Source: Sipunculus nudus (lineage: Eukaryota > Annelida > Sipuncula > Golfingiida > Sipunculidae). From it: 64,000 bases of DNA. The stretch is from contig CM049308.1 of NCBI GenBank assembly GCA_026874595.1, positions 39,976,527 to 40,040,526 of the forward strand. The letters run 5' to 3'. The position numbers and the translations under genes are program-made. Shown here piece after piece: positions 1-12,742 of this stretch. Under the pieces are notes generated by a model. That model worked only from the letters and a program-made list of their open reading frames with translations. It made no database searches and was not told where the DNA came from. Every line of letters begins with the position of its first letter. Position 1 is the first letter of the stretch.

Positions 1-804
1 ATAAAGTTAAGTATCATCATGGAAACTTTAATCATCTCCGATTGGTATTGTATTATATTTCTTTATAAGTTCTTGTTTGTTATCTTGATAAAGACAGGGG
101 AGCAATTAAATAGCAGTGTATATGTACCCGATGTTTGCGATTCACTGCATACATAGCATAAAACCACAACATAGTGGTAAACATTTTTGTATTATGTGGA
201 GAAATAATTCAGCTGTATGCTATTCGAATAATATAAAATTATAATTATGCTTATAATTATAATCAGATATAATTTAATTTAACATAAGAACACGCTTCCA
301 GAATCTTGCCTATGAAAGTTTCCGAATTTACTACCATGTCCTGGAATACAGTATCTGGTTAATACCCCATAAAACCATACGTATTGCATGGCTTAAACCG
401 GTTTTTTTTTGTCCCAGAGCACACAGAGGAATTAGCAGGCGTACGTAGTGGACATGAGAATTTCTTTATTGCCAACAAAAGATTATCGTCTGCTAGAGCT
501 TCAATGTACAGGCCTTTCAGGCCTTGTGCGATATAACCATCACATAACCTTTTTAAGATGTGCATTTGATAAAATTAGAAGCACATATTTCACAGAATCT
601 AGCATTCTGGATCATGAAGTCCATTTCACGAATCACATTAGTAAAAGTTCCTTATGCACAGATAGGCAGTACTACTATCAGAGTTTTCACAGGACAGTCA
701 CAAGGTGATAAACTTGGCCAAACATAACTTGTTTGCAGACCTAGTTAAACTGCATTTGAGAATGTTAGTATACTTCTGAAGCCTAATCCTCAAACCTCTG
801 ACAG
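1..804. other. AT-rich DNA without recognised features
   Basis: Two short overlapping frames on opposite strands (359-565 and 448-708) show no domain, codon pattern or similarity that I recognise. I see no RNA gene or repeat here. Confidence 0.5.
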
Positions 805-960
805 CAGGGGCGGATCTAGGATTTAGGAAAAAAAAGGGGGGGGGGGTCCAAATCAAGAGGACTAATGAAAATCCTAAAAAAAAAGGTCATCAGATCAGAA
901 AAAAAGGGGGGTCCGGACCCCCAGGACCCCCCCCCCCCCCCCCCCCCGGATCCGCTTCTG
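805..960. mobile_element. Short non-autonomous element, CAGGGGCGGAT family, copy A
   Basis: It begins CAGGGGCGGATCTAGGATTT and ends GGATCCGCTTCTG, an imperfect terminal inverted repeat. The interior is A-rich and then has long G and C runs. Related copies lie at 16582-16778 and 37631-37841. No coding capacity. The CAG...CTG ends suggest a hAT-like MITE, but I could not find a clean 8-bp target duplication. Confidence 0.55.
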
Positions 961-3229
961 AGACAGGCGCTGATGCTGTTTATCAACGTCGCCCATGCCT
1001 GAAAGGGTTATACAGAGGAACAGAGGCTGCTGGTGCAACATGACTGAATAGGAGTTGCTAAAATAAGTTCATCAGAGACTACATAACTTTGGAAAATCAC
1101 TGGATGGATCTAAACGGGTTATTTTCTTGGTGTATATGCTCCCAGGTACTGATAACTGGATTTGCTAGGTTTGTTCGGTGTACTGATAAGGTTAAATGAC
1201 ATATTATTCTCACTTATGCATTATCACGACGTGTGCATTTCCAGGTTTAAGATGTATTTTCATTGCATGATATAAGTAAATCAGTGTCTAAATCTATTTT
1301 ATATGACGAAGGACACTACCATGCTTCTTTAATTTGGGTCTTACTGAGATTAAAATTATTTACTTCCAAATGGAGATTGAACACCAGGAACATATGGACC
1401 ATGAGGTGACTGGATCCTCAGGGAGTACATGTGAGATCCTTTTGCCCGAGGATTATGGCTGATTTTAGACAATGGAAAGAAAACGTCCTTGAACGCAATG
1501 TTTTTTTTTAAGAGCTAATCACTGAGAACATGGAACATAGGAGTCGAGTGGTAATAGACTTTGATCTCTGTGCTGGCTATACTAGGGTTCTATTCCTAGA
1601 ACAGCTATGAGTATAGGTGATAGTGACCCTTTCCAGGTCAGTAGTTTCTCCGGGTCCTGTGGCTCTATAGACTAATAAAAGCGGTCATTTCTACCATGGG
1701 GAGTCCTAGCATACGTTATTATAACAATTTGCACAATCCATGAAAAGTAATAAAGTTACAATTTATCAGATTCTAAATTTTATTGAATTACATTTAGACA
1801 AAACATTCATCCCTTTCTGCTTTTCTGTTTTGACTTGTGCAAAAAGTTATATAGCACGGAAGTTAGAGGTAAAGCCTGTTAGGCGGACTTGGCATCTCGC
1901 CTTCTTGCTGTGTTCATACTTGGGTTGCAAGTTTTTATTTTTGCATCGTTAACATGTTGATAATCAGTGGCAGTGTTTCTAAACAATACTGGATTCATTG
2001 TTATAAACTGCACCACATCCTGAACAGTCAGCACTGCCACCATTACTTCAACAATCATTTCATCCACAACAAAAATATAAGACATCTAATTCCTTGAGTT
2101 CCCTGACACTAAAATAGTGATGTGAAAAAAAGTTTACAGGATATTTCCCTGTAAAACCTAAACTAATTGGCAAAGCATAAACACCAAGAGTGCCAATTAC
2201 TGATGGCTTTTGTGCTTTCAGCATTGATCATGTACTATTATGGCTTGGCCATCATGAGATAGATAAGATGTGTTTCAAGCAATATATTCTGTTGAATCAA
2301 AATGTTAGATTCTGGGAAGGAACAACAATTGGCAACTTTATTGAGTTGTGCTATAGAAATGTTTGCTCATTCCTGTGTGTAATTGTACTCAGGTTTTGTA
2401 TATATCCCATGCATGCTGTACTGTCGAGAAAGGTCAATTTATGCCGTATTACCCAGATAATGTATTATCTGAAGAGAAGAGACAGTATATGAGGAAAACC
2501 CGCAACCAAGACCGAATGTATTTTGCTGGTTTTATATAGAGTGACGTGTGTCGACTTATGGAATCATGTGTGGAAATATTGTTGCAAGACAAGGAAATAT
2601 TTCGCTCAGTTATTTTTCAATAAAGAACAAAACGTATATGTGTGCTAACCATGTATCCTTCTTGTACTGCCTAAACTCAGATTAAGTAAGTGCCACGTAC
2701 CAGTAATTCTCTAGTTAATGCACTAAATTTGCTGTGGTTTTATGCTCTATATATGTCGATTGAGGACTGTGTGCACTGAGACGCGTCTAAAGGGTCTATT
2801 AAAACTGTTTAATACCTCCCAATGCCAAGCGCATAGACAAGAAGTGTCTGAGGTTACCATGATGGAAGAAAATCGTTGATATTTTATGAAATGTGCCTGT
2901 TTTACCCCAGATTTTCATGGTAAGGAGAAAACTATTGTTTTCTCAATCTTGAAATATATTTCATTGGATTCCTTGACTACAAAAATGTACATTTTGACAC
3001 TAAAATTGTCATTATAGCTGTAACAGAAGCAATCATATGAGGTTTGGAGTATTTTCGGCGGCCATTTTGGATAATTTGCATAAATTTCACATACTAAGGG
3101 AGATCTAACTTGTGTCTTTGGATAAATTTATTCCTATGACCCTAAGGTACCTCTATGCCAAAGGGGACCTTTGCATCATGACTTGAAGTCAACAGTCTAT
3201 TTTATGCACTTAACCCACCCACTAAAAAC
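961..3229. other. Unrecognised AT-rich DNA
   Basis: Short frames (1740-1952, 2190-2492 and others) carry no recognisable motif. No RNA gene or repeat family was identified. Confidence 0.45.
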
Positions 3230-3563
3230 ATACTTTGTTACATATCGTATTGTCTTAGACAAGTGCAATAGCATCACACATATCTAAAACTTTAGCTCTG
3301 CATCGGAACCTGAACGTTATTAATCATTATGGTAAAGCACATGTAAACTTATATAAAAGTGTACATGATTAAATGAAATTTCCATTTTAAATTTTTTTAA
3401 AGGATATCTGTATTTGCCTCGGACTTGAACTTGAACGAGATTACAAATGACCTAGACTAGAAGTAGGTGTACTATGGACTCCAAATTCAGTGACTCGGAC
3501 TTGGACTCAGGTGGCCTTCACTCGGACTTGCACTCGGGCCGTGTGAACTCGCCTTCATCACTG
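3230..3563. mobile_element. Degenerate copy of the GGACTY-rich hAT-like family
   Basis: The AT-rich part (about 3256-3400) resembles 52440-52560 and 61850-61990. It is followed by short GGACTTG/GGACTCG repeats and ends TTCATCACTG at 3563. That matches the right ends at 52966 and 63425. The left terminus was not found, so this is a partial copy. Confidence 0.5.
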
Positions 3564-3900
3564 CAGATGTGAACAAATGTCGTTAAGCCAGCTCCTGGAT
3601 TGTATCGTAAGTTCACCATTTTGACTTTGGGGCTCCGGGTATAGTGCAACGGCTGAACCAATAGGCTACGTCCTATCCTTTGTGCGAGTCAAAGCCGAAC
3701 TTCCTTTATGTAAGCAAACATGATTCAGTTCAGTATAAACCAGAGTATATAAATGAGTCTTTTCTAACCTTATTATATCATGCTCAAAAAGGTTTTCAAT
3801 CGTTTTAATGAAATCGATAAAAAAGATAACAGGAAAGCTAATATCTGTTCACCATGTGTCCTTGACACAATGTGCATATCCTGTTGATTAACAGGCAGAA
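3564..3900. other. Unrecognised spacer
   Basis: No gene, RNA or repeat recognised. Confidence 0.4.
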
Positions 3901-4160
3901 GGTTCAAGACAAAGGCTCTGCAAACTTTCCACTTTGCGTTCCTGGCATCTCAGACGTGTTCATTCTTGTAGCTCTTTTCAGTCCCCTGGTCAACATACGA
4001 CCGCAGCAGTTCTACATTTGGCCCCCTGCCCATGAACGGTACCCATTCATTCCCGGGTGGAGAGAGCGCATGTTTGTGGTAAAGACCTTTGCCTGGAGAA
4101 GGGGACGTGAACCCAGAACATTCAAGTCCAGCGCCTTAACCATTATGCCACCACGCTCAT
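3901..4160 (-). mobile_element. tRNA-derived SINE (family 3)
   Basis: Read on the minus strand, the head at about 4090-4158 has an A-box-like stretch (TGGCATAATGGTTAAGGCGC) and a B box (GGGTTCACGTCCC, near 4102-4114). The spacing is that of a tRNA of the Ser/Leu type. The tRNA fold is incomplete and the copy continues into a non-tRNA body, so this is a SINE rather than a tRNA gene. The 3' limit, near 3900, is a guess. Confidence 0.55.
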
Positions 4161-6990
4161 ATTCGCTTGGTTTACCACCAGTTTAGCATCTGCATTTTGT
4201 CAATCACGCAGTTGAATTAGATGACGCAGCCCTGCTCTCCGAGTATCAAGAAAACATTCCTTGTTCATTTTGACGGGTTAACGAATAAATCCTTCGGAAT
4301 CATATGTTTAATACGGACAGACGGGATCACATAAAACCGTGAGAGTCAAAAACCTTCATCAAGACCTCATTACTGTCTCAGTAGAAATTATTCCTAATTT
4401 TATCTTCACTTATTTCGCGACAATTATATATTGCATTTTTTTCTTTTCCCATAACTGGCATGGAATAAAGCTTATTCTGAAGTGATTTATGCAAACGTTA
4501 TAAATTCAAGACTGATGAATGATGCAACTGTGTTGACGAGGATAAGCTGAACAGATCCAGTCAATCCCAGTCATGAATGGCATCCAAGTTTCTATAGCAA
4601 CTAAACTTTTCCTATTTTATTATAATCCTAAACATTACCAGGGTTTACTTATGTTTATCTTGTCGACGATTTAAGTGGAACAGCTTCAGCTATATCTGCC
4701 GAGAATGCAGAGTGATAAGAACATAATCCGTGGAAAACCGAATTGGATTTGTTTGCAAAATATATGCATCCCATGCGGGGATGATCTTATCATTAAGAAA
4801 ATGTAAATACACAGTACCTTGCTTGGGGCTATTACTTGTAAGCCATAAAGTATCCGTGAATACACGACTCAGTTACCATTTATACTGGGCTGGTAAGCCT
4901 ACCTGAGTCGTGACACAAATCATACGGAGAAATGCACTGCAACGGCCATCCGTCCTATTATAGTGAAATCTTGGTTTAATTTAATTTATTCTTAACATTA
5001 GGCTTCGAGTGATGAAATAAGAAGAATACATGTGAACTAACAAACCAAACTGAAAATCAATCTCTATGGTAACAAGTCATTTCCTGGACTTGGCTGTCGT
5101 CTAGTCACCTGTGCCAGTCATGCTTGCAACCATGAACTCAGAAATTCAACAAACTTGCAGGGGATTTACCAATATACTGAGTCACAACGGATTTCATTTC
5201 TCGCACATGGGATGTGCTGCTAGTAAGTTCACAAATATATCGGCCTGGTGTAATGCTAAGTGACAGTGTACCTGTAGTTTATGGTAGGCTAAGAGGCGTT
5301 ATCTTAAATGACGATAATAACTGCATGTTCATGGATCCTTACAGAGTAGTTGTCGTCGTAACTAGAAATGCACTCTTAAATCTAGATAGACTGTCAAATG
5401 TCAAATGCAGAATTGACGCTAAGCAAAAATATGTCAACATAATCAAATACCTTATGGCGGTACGAGGATACAAAATCGTTCAACGCTGGTTTAGATAATT
5501 TTGGTTTTAAAGTGTAATCCATAGTTTGGTTGCTAAAAAGAATTTGAAAATGTTGCTTCAATTGCCATTCTCTAGTTATGTGTAACCTGAATTGTTTATC
5601 CGAATTAAATGTGTTTAACAAATTACTAAAAGGAAAACGAGCACTTGCTATACAAGTGGCCGGTACCTGCCGTGTTGCTACGCTTCTCTATGGTATTATC
5701 AAGCTAAAGAGTACATATTTGATTTGACAAATATATTATATAACGTATTTAATTAAACATTCATGCATTACACATGTTATCTTAATTACTGTTATTTTTA
5801 TAACAGTTTTTAGTAAGCGGTGAACTTCATCGTTTAAGTACATGCTTTACCTAATTTACCTGTATATAAATGGTTTAAATGAAATAAACGTTAACATAAT
5901 TGGATGAGGACTTCATCTTGAAACTATTCTTGAAAACTGCAAATGGCCTACAAATCACTTTCAGATTGTTCCAAAACTATTTACGCCAAGCTAGAATTAC
6001 CAAATACATTGCCGTGGCCGAAATGCCCGTAAAGTGATTTGCAATGCACTTGCAAAAACAAAGCATGGTTACATAAGGTTATTAAATCATGGGTCTCATC
6101 AAAATTTCTAAATTTTCACTCCAAATTGTAATTGCTATGGGAATTTTTATTAACTGATTTAAGGAAGTTATAGAGGATGCTATGGTGTTTCCCTGGAAGT
6201 GAAACCTTGTTAGAAAATCCACACTAACATCATATTCGTAATGGGAGCAAGGCTCAAGTGTCGAACAGATTAAACCGTAATTATCAACCGTAATTATCCC
6301 TAGATATAATTTAACAAAGCTAACGTAGACCTGTGTGTTCAGTGAAACCGCAAGGCTATAGTGCAGCGACAGCTGTATTCTATATAAAACTGGAATGAAA
6401 AAAAGTGAATCGTGTGTGCGTCATTAGATTTAACTGATTAATCCCGGGAGGCCAATGCAATTACGGTGCCCCACTGGATATTTATAATGGAAGACTATTT
6501 GAATGTGCATGAAGAAGGCACTGTGCCGCACCTAACAGCGGCCTTGAATTGTGTTATTTCACCTGGCCCTCAGGGACACGCTTATATAGTAAATCTATAA
6601 TTAATTTGGTTTCTGGCATGTACTCTGCTCATGTGGTGAAATACAGGGACATATAATGCAGACAAACCATAAAGCGGATGGCTGATCTACCCATAAGAAG
6701 CATTTACATAACCAAGCAATCATTCGAATCACTCCCAGGCAATGACCAACAAATAAACACGTGAGGCAATTCTGAAAGCAAGAGTTTGTTGGAGGTAACT
6801 GCAAGATTGGCCGGTCTGGCGCCTTACTTTCAGATTTTGCACACTGCAAGTATCTCCGGTGTCGTCCTTGTCAAGAAAACAGTGGGGTTTTCATAATATT
6901 TTCTTATTGTAGGATATGTACATCTGTAGAAATCCATTCCGGTTTTGGACTTCGTAACAGGGCAAGTATTACACACTTCCTCTCATTCTA
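4161..6990. other. Unrecognised AT-rich DNA
   Basis: No supported gene. The frames at 5214-5498, 5394-5621 and 6601-6849 look like chance frames. One inverted repeat inside is listed separately. Confidence 0.4.
4863..4912. repeat. Small inverted repeat
   Basis: Outer arms CACGACTCAG / CTGAGTCGTG and inner arms TTACCA / TGGTAA could form an interrupted hairpin of about 50 nt. The function is unknown. Confidence 0.5.
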
Positions 6991-6999
6991 TAACCTGGT

Positions 7000-7256
7000 G
7001 TTAACCAGGCCCGGTGAATTCTGCACTTGCGGGCCCTGGTGTGTAATCGTCAGCAATACTAGGTCATACCACCGACTAACCCATCGAAAGGCGCACTCGT
7101 TTATGAATGAAACGCAGTCATTGGGCAAGGCCTTCCCATTAAGCCCGCAGAGTGCTCGCCCTGGTTGGGACTGACCGAGGAAAATCTCACCGCCTCGGCT
7201 AAGATTTGAACTCACGATCTTAAGGCTTTGAGTCCTGTGCTCTACCCCTAATGTAC
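7000..7256 (-). mobile_element. tRNA-derived SINE (family 2), minus-strand copy
   Basis: On the minus strand the head reads GGGGTAGAGCACAGGACTC (A-box region) and then GTGAGTTCAAATCTT (B-box-like, 7201-7215). The body (GCCGAGGCGGTGAGATTTTC and a GGGCTTAATGGGAAGGCC stretch) recurs on the plus strand at 46040-46240, so the family is dispersed. No coding capacity. Confidence 0.65.
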
Positions 7257-7562
7257 AGAAGCCGGGTTATACCCACTGGCACATCCGCGGTTCTTCCTGG
7301 CAGAGACACATGGCATCTCAGGACCTTACAGATGCGACCAAAGAGTGTTATATGATCATATTACACTCTTTGATGCGACTACCAACATCCCCGTTAGGCT
7401 ACAGGCAAGCCCGATGCGGGAAAGCAAGGCTGTCTGATAATCTCCTCTTTTAGTTTAAGACTGACTGAAAGTCCGGCATAGGCAACTTTCAGATATGAAC
7501 ACGCACCTCCTAGTGTACCGGCCCAGTAGTGAGACACGCTAACCATTCGACCATCGTGACTG
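7257..7562 (-). mobile_element. Possible second tRNA-like SINE (family 4)
   Basis: On the minus strand, GATGGTCGAATGGTTAGCGT near 7530-7555 looks like a tRNA A box, and GTGCGTGTTCATATCTG is a weak B box downstream. It lies directly beside the family 2 SINE. The tail contains a small palindromic insertion (7339-7372). No second copy was seen in the window, so the family assignment is tentative. Confidence 0.4.
7339..7372. mobile_element. 34-bp palindromic insertion with short target duplication
   Basis: A near-perfect palindrome opens with CAAAGAGTG and closes with CACTCTTTG. GATGCGAC lies on both sides (7331-7338 and 7372-7379). The shared bases allow either an 8-bp duplication or a 7-bp duplication with a 34-bp insert. 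It could be an extremely reduced MITE or a chance hairpin. Confidence 0.45.
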
Positions 7563-7931
7563 GTTAAAGCCTAAACACGTGATACATATATATATATATA
7601 TGTAAGAAGCGATAGCCTATATGTGGTATATATTCAAATATATGTTATATGTAATATTATAGGGAAAGATGTATCATTTACATAATCAATTCAATTAAAG
7701 ATTATTAATGAAATGCACACACATTAGCATAAGGATATAACGATATATTTTTATTATATTTCTAGCGAATTCTGCTTATTATTCGGTATTGGTACATTGG
7801 ACAAGGGCAGAAGAAACAATCCAATATGTAATTATTAATATTTATGTAATTAGTCAAAATATTAAAGCTAAAGCGTGGTGCTAATAATTATAAAATAGAT
7901 GGTTGTAGTATATGATATATATGTATTGTCA

Positions 7932-8081
7932 CGGGATGACATGAAAGCGGACCGAACTGTCTCGCTAGTGAAGCTTGCTTTTCGAGCGAAGCGGTTGGTA
8001 CGCCGGAATTGTGCGCCACCGACATGGGTTCGACTCGTGGACCGGGCCAGTATTTTTCCCTGAACAATTTATCTTCGTAAC
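7932..8081 (+). mobile_element. tRNA-derived SINE (family 1), copy 1
   Basis: The A box is in AGCGAAGCGGTTGGTACG and the B box in GGGTTCGACTCGTGG. Family-specific sequence lies upstream (GAAAGCGGACCGAACTGTC) and a short body ends CTTCGTAAC, directly against a TA tract at 8084-8099. It matches the copy at 45161-45310 over its whole length. Confidence 0.7.
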
Positions 8082-8104
8082 AATATATATATATATATAA
8101 CGGA

Positions 8105-8310
8105 TTATCTTTTGGCAAAAAAATGTACTTCCTAAGGTACTTTTTTTTATAAGTGCAGGATGGCGAATTGTTTTACCTGTGTATTGCCTTTTAGCGACAA
8201 ACACTTAATATTATCAGGGAAAAACATGATAATAACAGAACTGTTTTACTAAACAGGTTTAAACACAATGAAAACAGTGTTTTTTTTCCCGGAATGTTAT
8301 TATTTTATTT
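8105..8310. mobile_element. Degenerate copy of MITE family X
   Basis: It shares the order of motifs seen at 49638-49915, 51643-51975 and 55066-55350: a GGTAC tract, a GGCGAATT/GGCGGGC tract, AAACATGATAATAA and AACAGGT. The ends are eroded. Confidence 0.4.
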
Positions 8311-11276
8311 TCTTGAAAGAACTATTGAAGCAGCTGGAGCTTTAAATTGTATATTAATCTGAAAAATCAAAATGAAAAAATACTGGGAAACAATATGAAC
8401 TTGAGGGTGCCTGAGAAGCCAACCTTTTTATACAAATTCCCTTATTTTTTCTCTTCATCCGTGCAAGCGTTTCAGTTATCTATCAAATATCAGTTTTTAT
8501 TCCCAGGCATACTATTATATCCATATACAGGAAAACCGCTATACATAATATTGCCGGATGTCTTTTCTATTTTAGGGAAATGAGCAATAATTGTCAATTT
8601 TCGGCACTGACTTGATAACCCGTTGGCAAGTCTGGAAGAACCGTGACAGTGGCCGTGTTACCCGACACAAAATGCAGAACATTATTCCTTTGGCCATGTT
8701 CTTCTTCCGGAATCATGAATAATTAATCTTGATTACACACCGATGCTCGACCATCTAGGGTGCCAGCGGTGTAAACGAGCCACAGGCCGCAAGCTATCCA
8801 TATAACTGGTTTGATAAATGCGGGCACGAAGTTTCTCTAATTGAGGACTGAACCCGTCAATACGCAGTAAAATTTGGCCAGACATTGTAAACAGTCTCTA
8901 CCATGGAGTCGGCCTTCAATGCCGGAATGCCATGCTACGCGTCCATTGGGTCACAGGTTAATGTTCCTATCATTTCTCTTGTCCTTGTGTTGTACCATGG
9001 CCCGTCTTAATCATCAGAAGCATATTCACCTCTGGGAAATGTACCGTGTTCGTAGGATAACAAGTGTCTTTTTAGCCTGTTGATGGAATATTCTTCCCAG
9101 AATCTGCATTAGTATAACCACTGATTGTTTACATATTCTTCCCAGGATCGTCAACATTATAACTAATATCATTATCCCGCGTGAAAGATAAAATATTGGG
9201 TTCAACCACTCTTATTTATATCTGCCATTATTCTTTCTTATTAGTTACTGTTTTATATTTCCGTTTTGACCTCGAGACAAAACCGCACATATATAATTAA
9301 TCATATCACAAATCTTATTACATACATTTATAATATATAAAACTAGTTTTCACTTTGTCCAGACAGATTGGATTTCGTGGCATGATAATTCATTACAATA
9401 ATTTAAAATAGAATTCGAGAGAATTATATTGCACGATATAATAAAACTTTTAAATATTAAATCCGTTTACAGACCATGAAGTGCTTTTGTGATATTTATG
9501 ATCATATCATGTCAGTGTGATTTTATTCATTTAAATTTGTAAAATATATTATTTTTCACGCTGCTGTGGTTAAAACAGAGGAGACGTATGCAAAGTCAGT
9601 AGTAGAAATGGATTCCTCTCCTTTTTGGAAAAAACAATTTTTCTAGGTTCTATATGTAAAGGTACAGCAGGGATATTGGTTTCTTACTACGCTATGGGCT
9701 AGATTAGATTTTCTTACGCATAGCCACGACAACCGTCAAATAAATCTTGGAATGGATTGAAAAAGTCGCGGGTAACAAAGCTCAGGATATTACATATTGA
9801 AGGTTGAACGGCTTTATATTTGCGTATTCTTTCAAATGTTTGCAAAGCTGCCCTGATGAAAGAAGGTAACATATTGATAACAAACCCCAAGCCTATTGGT
9901 AACCAAAGCCAGTATGGAACGTACCAGATTGTCACTCGATCATTCTATTAAGCCGCTATAGATAAACATAAAGCCGGGCTGGAATACAATTCCAGCCGGA
10001 GTCAGACACTTCCCCGCTAAGCACTCGTTAACGGGTTGTGGCTGTCGTCAAGGAATTAACGCTGGTTTTGGTTTTTTATTCGCTGGTTGACTCTCCTAGA
10101 ATGGGCTGTGGAAATTGACAAGCAGTGAATCTGTAGCAATTCTGACACCCAGCAGCAGAGCACTTACATGAAAGGGAACGCTCAGCGGTCCAACCGCACC
10201 CTGACATCCAAGCACATCTTCTATTAAAGGATGGTGGAGGCTGCTACAAAAAAAGCGACCAACCACGGAGGGATATAAAGATCCCTGGAAATACAGGTTT
10301 GGGCAATGACAACGTAATTATCAACATCCATACCAGACGCTGCAGGAAATGATTCAAACAGTATGCTGGCTACTCCCATTCTCTCTTTTCCTCGTTTTTC
10401 ATTGCATCGTCTATCTACCGAACTTGGCCTGGGCTTTTGTCACCGGCCAGTCTTTCATGGGTTCCGCAAAAAAAAACGGCCGAACGACTGGATGAAATAT
10501 TCTCGAAAGGGCAATTGACATACAAACTGAAAACAGATATTTTATCCTACCACATATTTATAATATATGATTTGACCGTTTTGTGTATATGCTTAACTTG
10601 ATGGATCGCTTGGGGGTCTTTCAAAGATTTTCCCGTTTGATGATCTCTAAATCAGTCGATGATGTGAATAATTAATTCGAATAATAATTTCTATGTCCAA
10701 TGTTTGAATTAAATATAAATATAGGATGTGGCCAAGGTGAGATATTTTTGCCATCTGTTTCTGATATGATAATGGGGACAATTAAAATGCCTAATTCAAG
10801 GTATGCGACATATATTTTAGGCAGGTATAGGGAGATTTTACATATTTTATCCAAACAAGGTGATGGATGGATATAATTAATTTAAATTTTTTGTTAGTAT
10901 GGTAAACCATTCGCTGTAACATAGTAATTTTAATATTTGGTTAGTATGGTATACCATACGCAGTGACGGCCTGATCAAGGCTGTACATGGTTAGGGTCTC
11001 AGCCTTAAACCATGGCAAATTGTCATCAGGTGGTGGCGGTTCTATAACAGGTTTAAAATGCATAAGGACAATTTACTATGAAAGAAAAGTAATACTGCCT
11101 GTTGCAATAAAGTGGATTTTTCATATTGTAAAGTAATACATAAGTTACTGGCAGGAGGATGTACAAAGTATTTGCTTATTCGCCATTCATGTTTTTATTA
11201 AGCATACCTACGTATTTAGAAAACACTAGCCCCGTAAGTAGCTACAAAAACTGAAAGAAAAAAAACTTACCAAGAA
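8311..11276. other. Unrecognised AT-rich DNA
   Basis: No supported gene; frames here (8347-8583, 9714-9935, 10672-10854) are short and unremarkable. A hairpin at 9974-9999 has arms GGCTGGAAT / ATTCCAGCC around a 3-nt loop. Confidence 0.4.
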
Positions 11277-11280
11277 AATA

Positions 11281-11530
11281 CTACGGGACACCCGCTCTCA
11301 TTGGTCTGATTCTTGGCCCTGTGCTAGAAGTGGTTTGACCGGAACAACGAGAGCGGGGGTCGCATGTTTAAACTTTTGAGCTGGATGCATAATGCGATAC
11401 CATGGTTTCATTTGTATGTGCCAACCCTCGTGGTTGGACACAGAGACTCTTGCTGTACAAAGCAGCTTTTAAAGCCTAGGAGATCTGGGACGACTGCAGT
11501 GTATAGCCACTTGAGGAGCGTTAGAAAATA
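11281..11530. mobile_element. MITE family W, copy 1 (degenerate)
   Basis: It carries the family core CATTGGTCTGATTCTTGG and the right end GATCTGGGACGACTGCAGTG followed by GAGGAGCGT. The same motifs occur at 36654-36887 and 44988-45492. No transposase is encoded. Confidence 0.5.
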
Positions 11531-12036
11531 CGCAAGTGTGAATCGGAAGGGCAAATGACGCAATATGATTCATTGCGCTAATATGTATTGTACTCCGTAT
11601 ACCTAGGCTGTGATTGTGTTTATCTGTCCAGGAAAAACAGCCTTTCTAAGACAAGGGCACAGAAAATTTATCAATACACGTTACCACAGTGGAAAATAAG
11701 CAACAAGATGGCCTGAAATTAGTCTGTGTTCGTGGGTTCATCAGTCATAACGGCTGTGTCGTATACCACTCTGACAAAACACAGTTAGCCACGTGTTAAC
11801 ACCTATAGTTTGCACTGCCTGTCCGCCAGAACTATATCCTTCTGACTTGAATTATATATAATCTGGAAGTCTGCTACATCCTATAAAGTATGTGTCACAC
11901 GTAGCGCTCTCGTTAGGAAATGTTAGACTTTGTCAGTGTTGTACATATGAAGTCTGTTCTCTTATTATAATACACCAGTCTAGTAAGCATTTGAAAACTC
12001 TTTTTAAATAAATCAATTAACTTTTTGTTAACTTAA
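11531..12036. other. Unrecognised spacer
   Basis: Nothing recognised. Confidence 0.4.
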
Positions 12037-12372
12037 TTATATATATATATATATATATTAGTTTTCTCCCTATAACACCATTCAACTTACGGGCCTTCCA
12101 AATCTCACAGCTGGAATTGTTACTATATTGCACGTTAGTGGCGGGGTATTATCTATTCATAATATAATATAAATTATAAAGGCTGGCTAGATACATCCTT
12201 TTGCTTTCATTATTTATAAGAATAATATTTTGACATATAAATATATGCAGAATTCGTATAGTTTCCTTTTCACTGTAGTTATCATGATAATATCCGTTTC
12301 TTCCCTTGTTAGCAGCTCTACATATACATCACATGTAAAGAATAATGGATCCCGTAACTAATATATACATAT

Positions 12373-12411
<39 letters not shown>

Positions 12412-12688
12412 AGATATTGGTTACCATAATGAAAATTATTGCTGCAGCTTATACTTTCTACCAGGCGCGGTTTTCTTAACTGATTTACTTACTTTTTTGT
12501 AATTGAAATGTCAAACCCCTATATAAAATGATACAAATATATTTTCCTCAGTAAGCCCTCATGTCTAAATCTGTCACCTGTCTCTGACAGCTGTCTACGC
12601 TAAGGTTATACACAGCTTGCACCAACATGAATAACTTGGTCTCACAGGGGATATATATACAGGGGATATATATATACATATATATATA

Positions 12689-12740
<52 letters not shown>
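12037..12740. repeat. Cluster of (TA)n microsatellites
   Basis: TA tracts lie at 12040-12059, 12361-12411 and 12651-12739, separated by ordinary AT-rich sequence. No hammerhead core (CTGANGA plus GAA) was found next to them. The frame at 12595-12816 is a microsatellite translation. Confidence 0.85.

Positions 12741-12742
<2 letters not shown>

Noticed and set aside
11020-11040. TCATCAG (hammerhead-like core on the minus strand)
   Set aside because: No GAA at the required position and no stem II or stem III. The same applies to TCATCAG at about 1078, 30563, 42280 and 51139.
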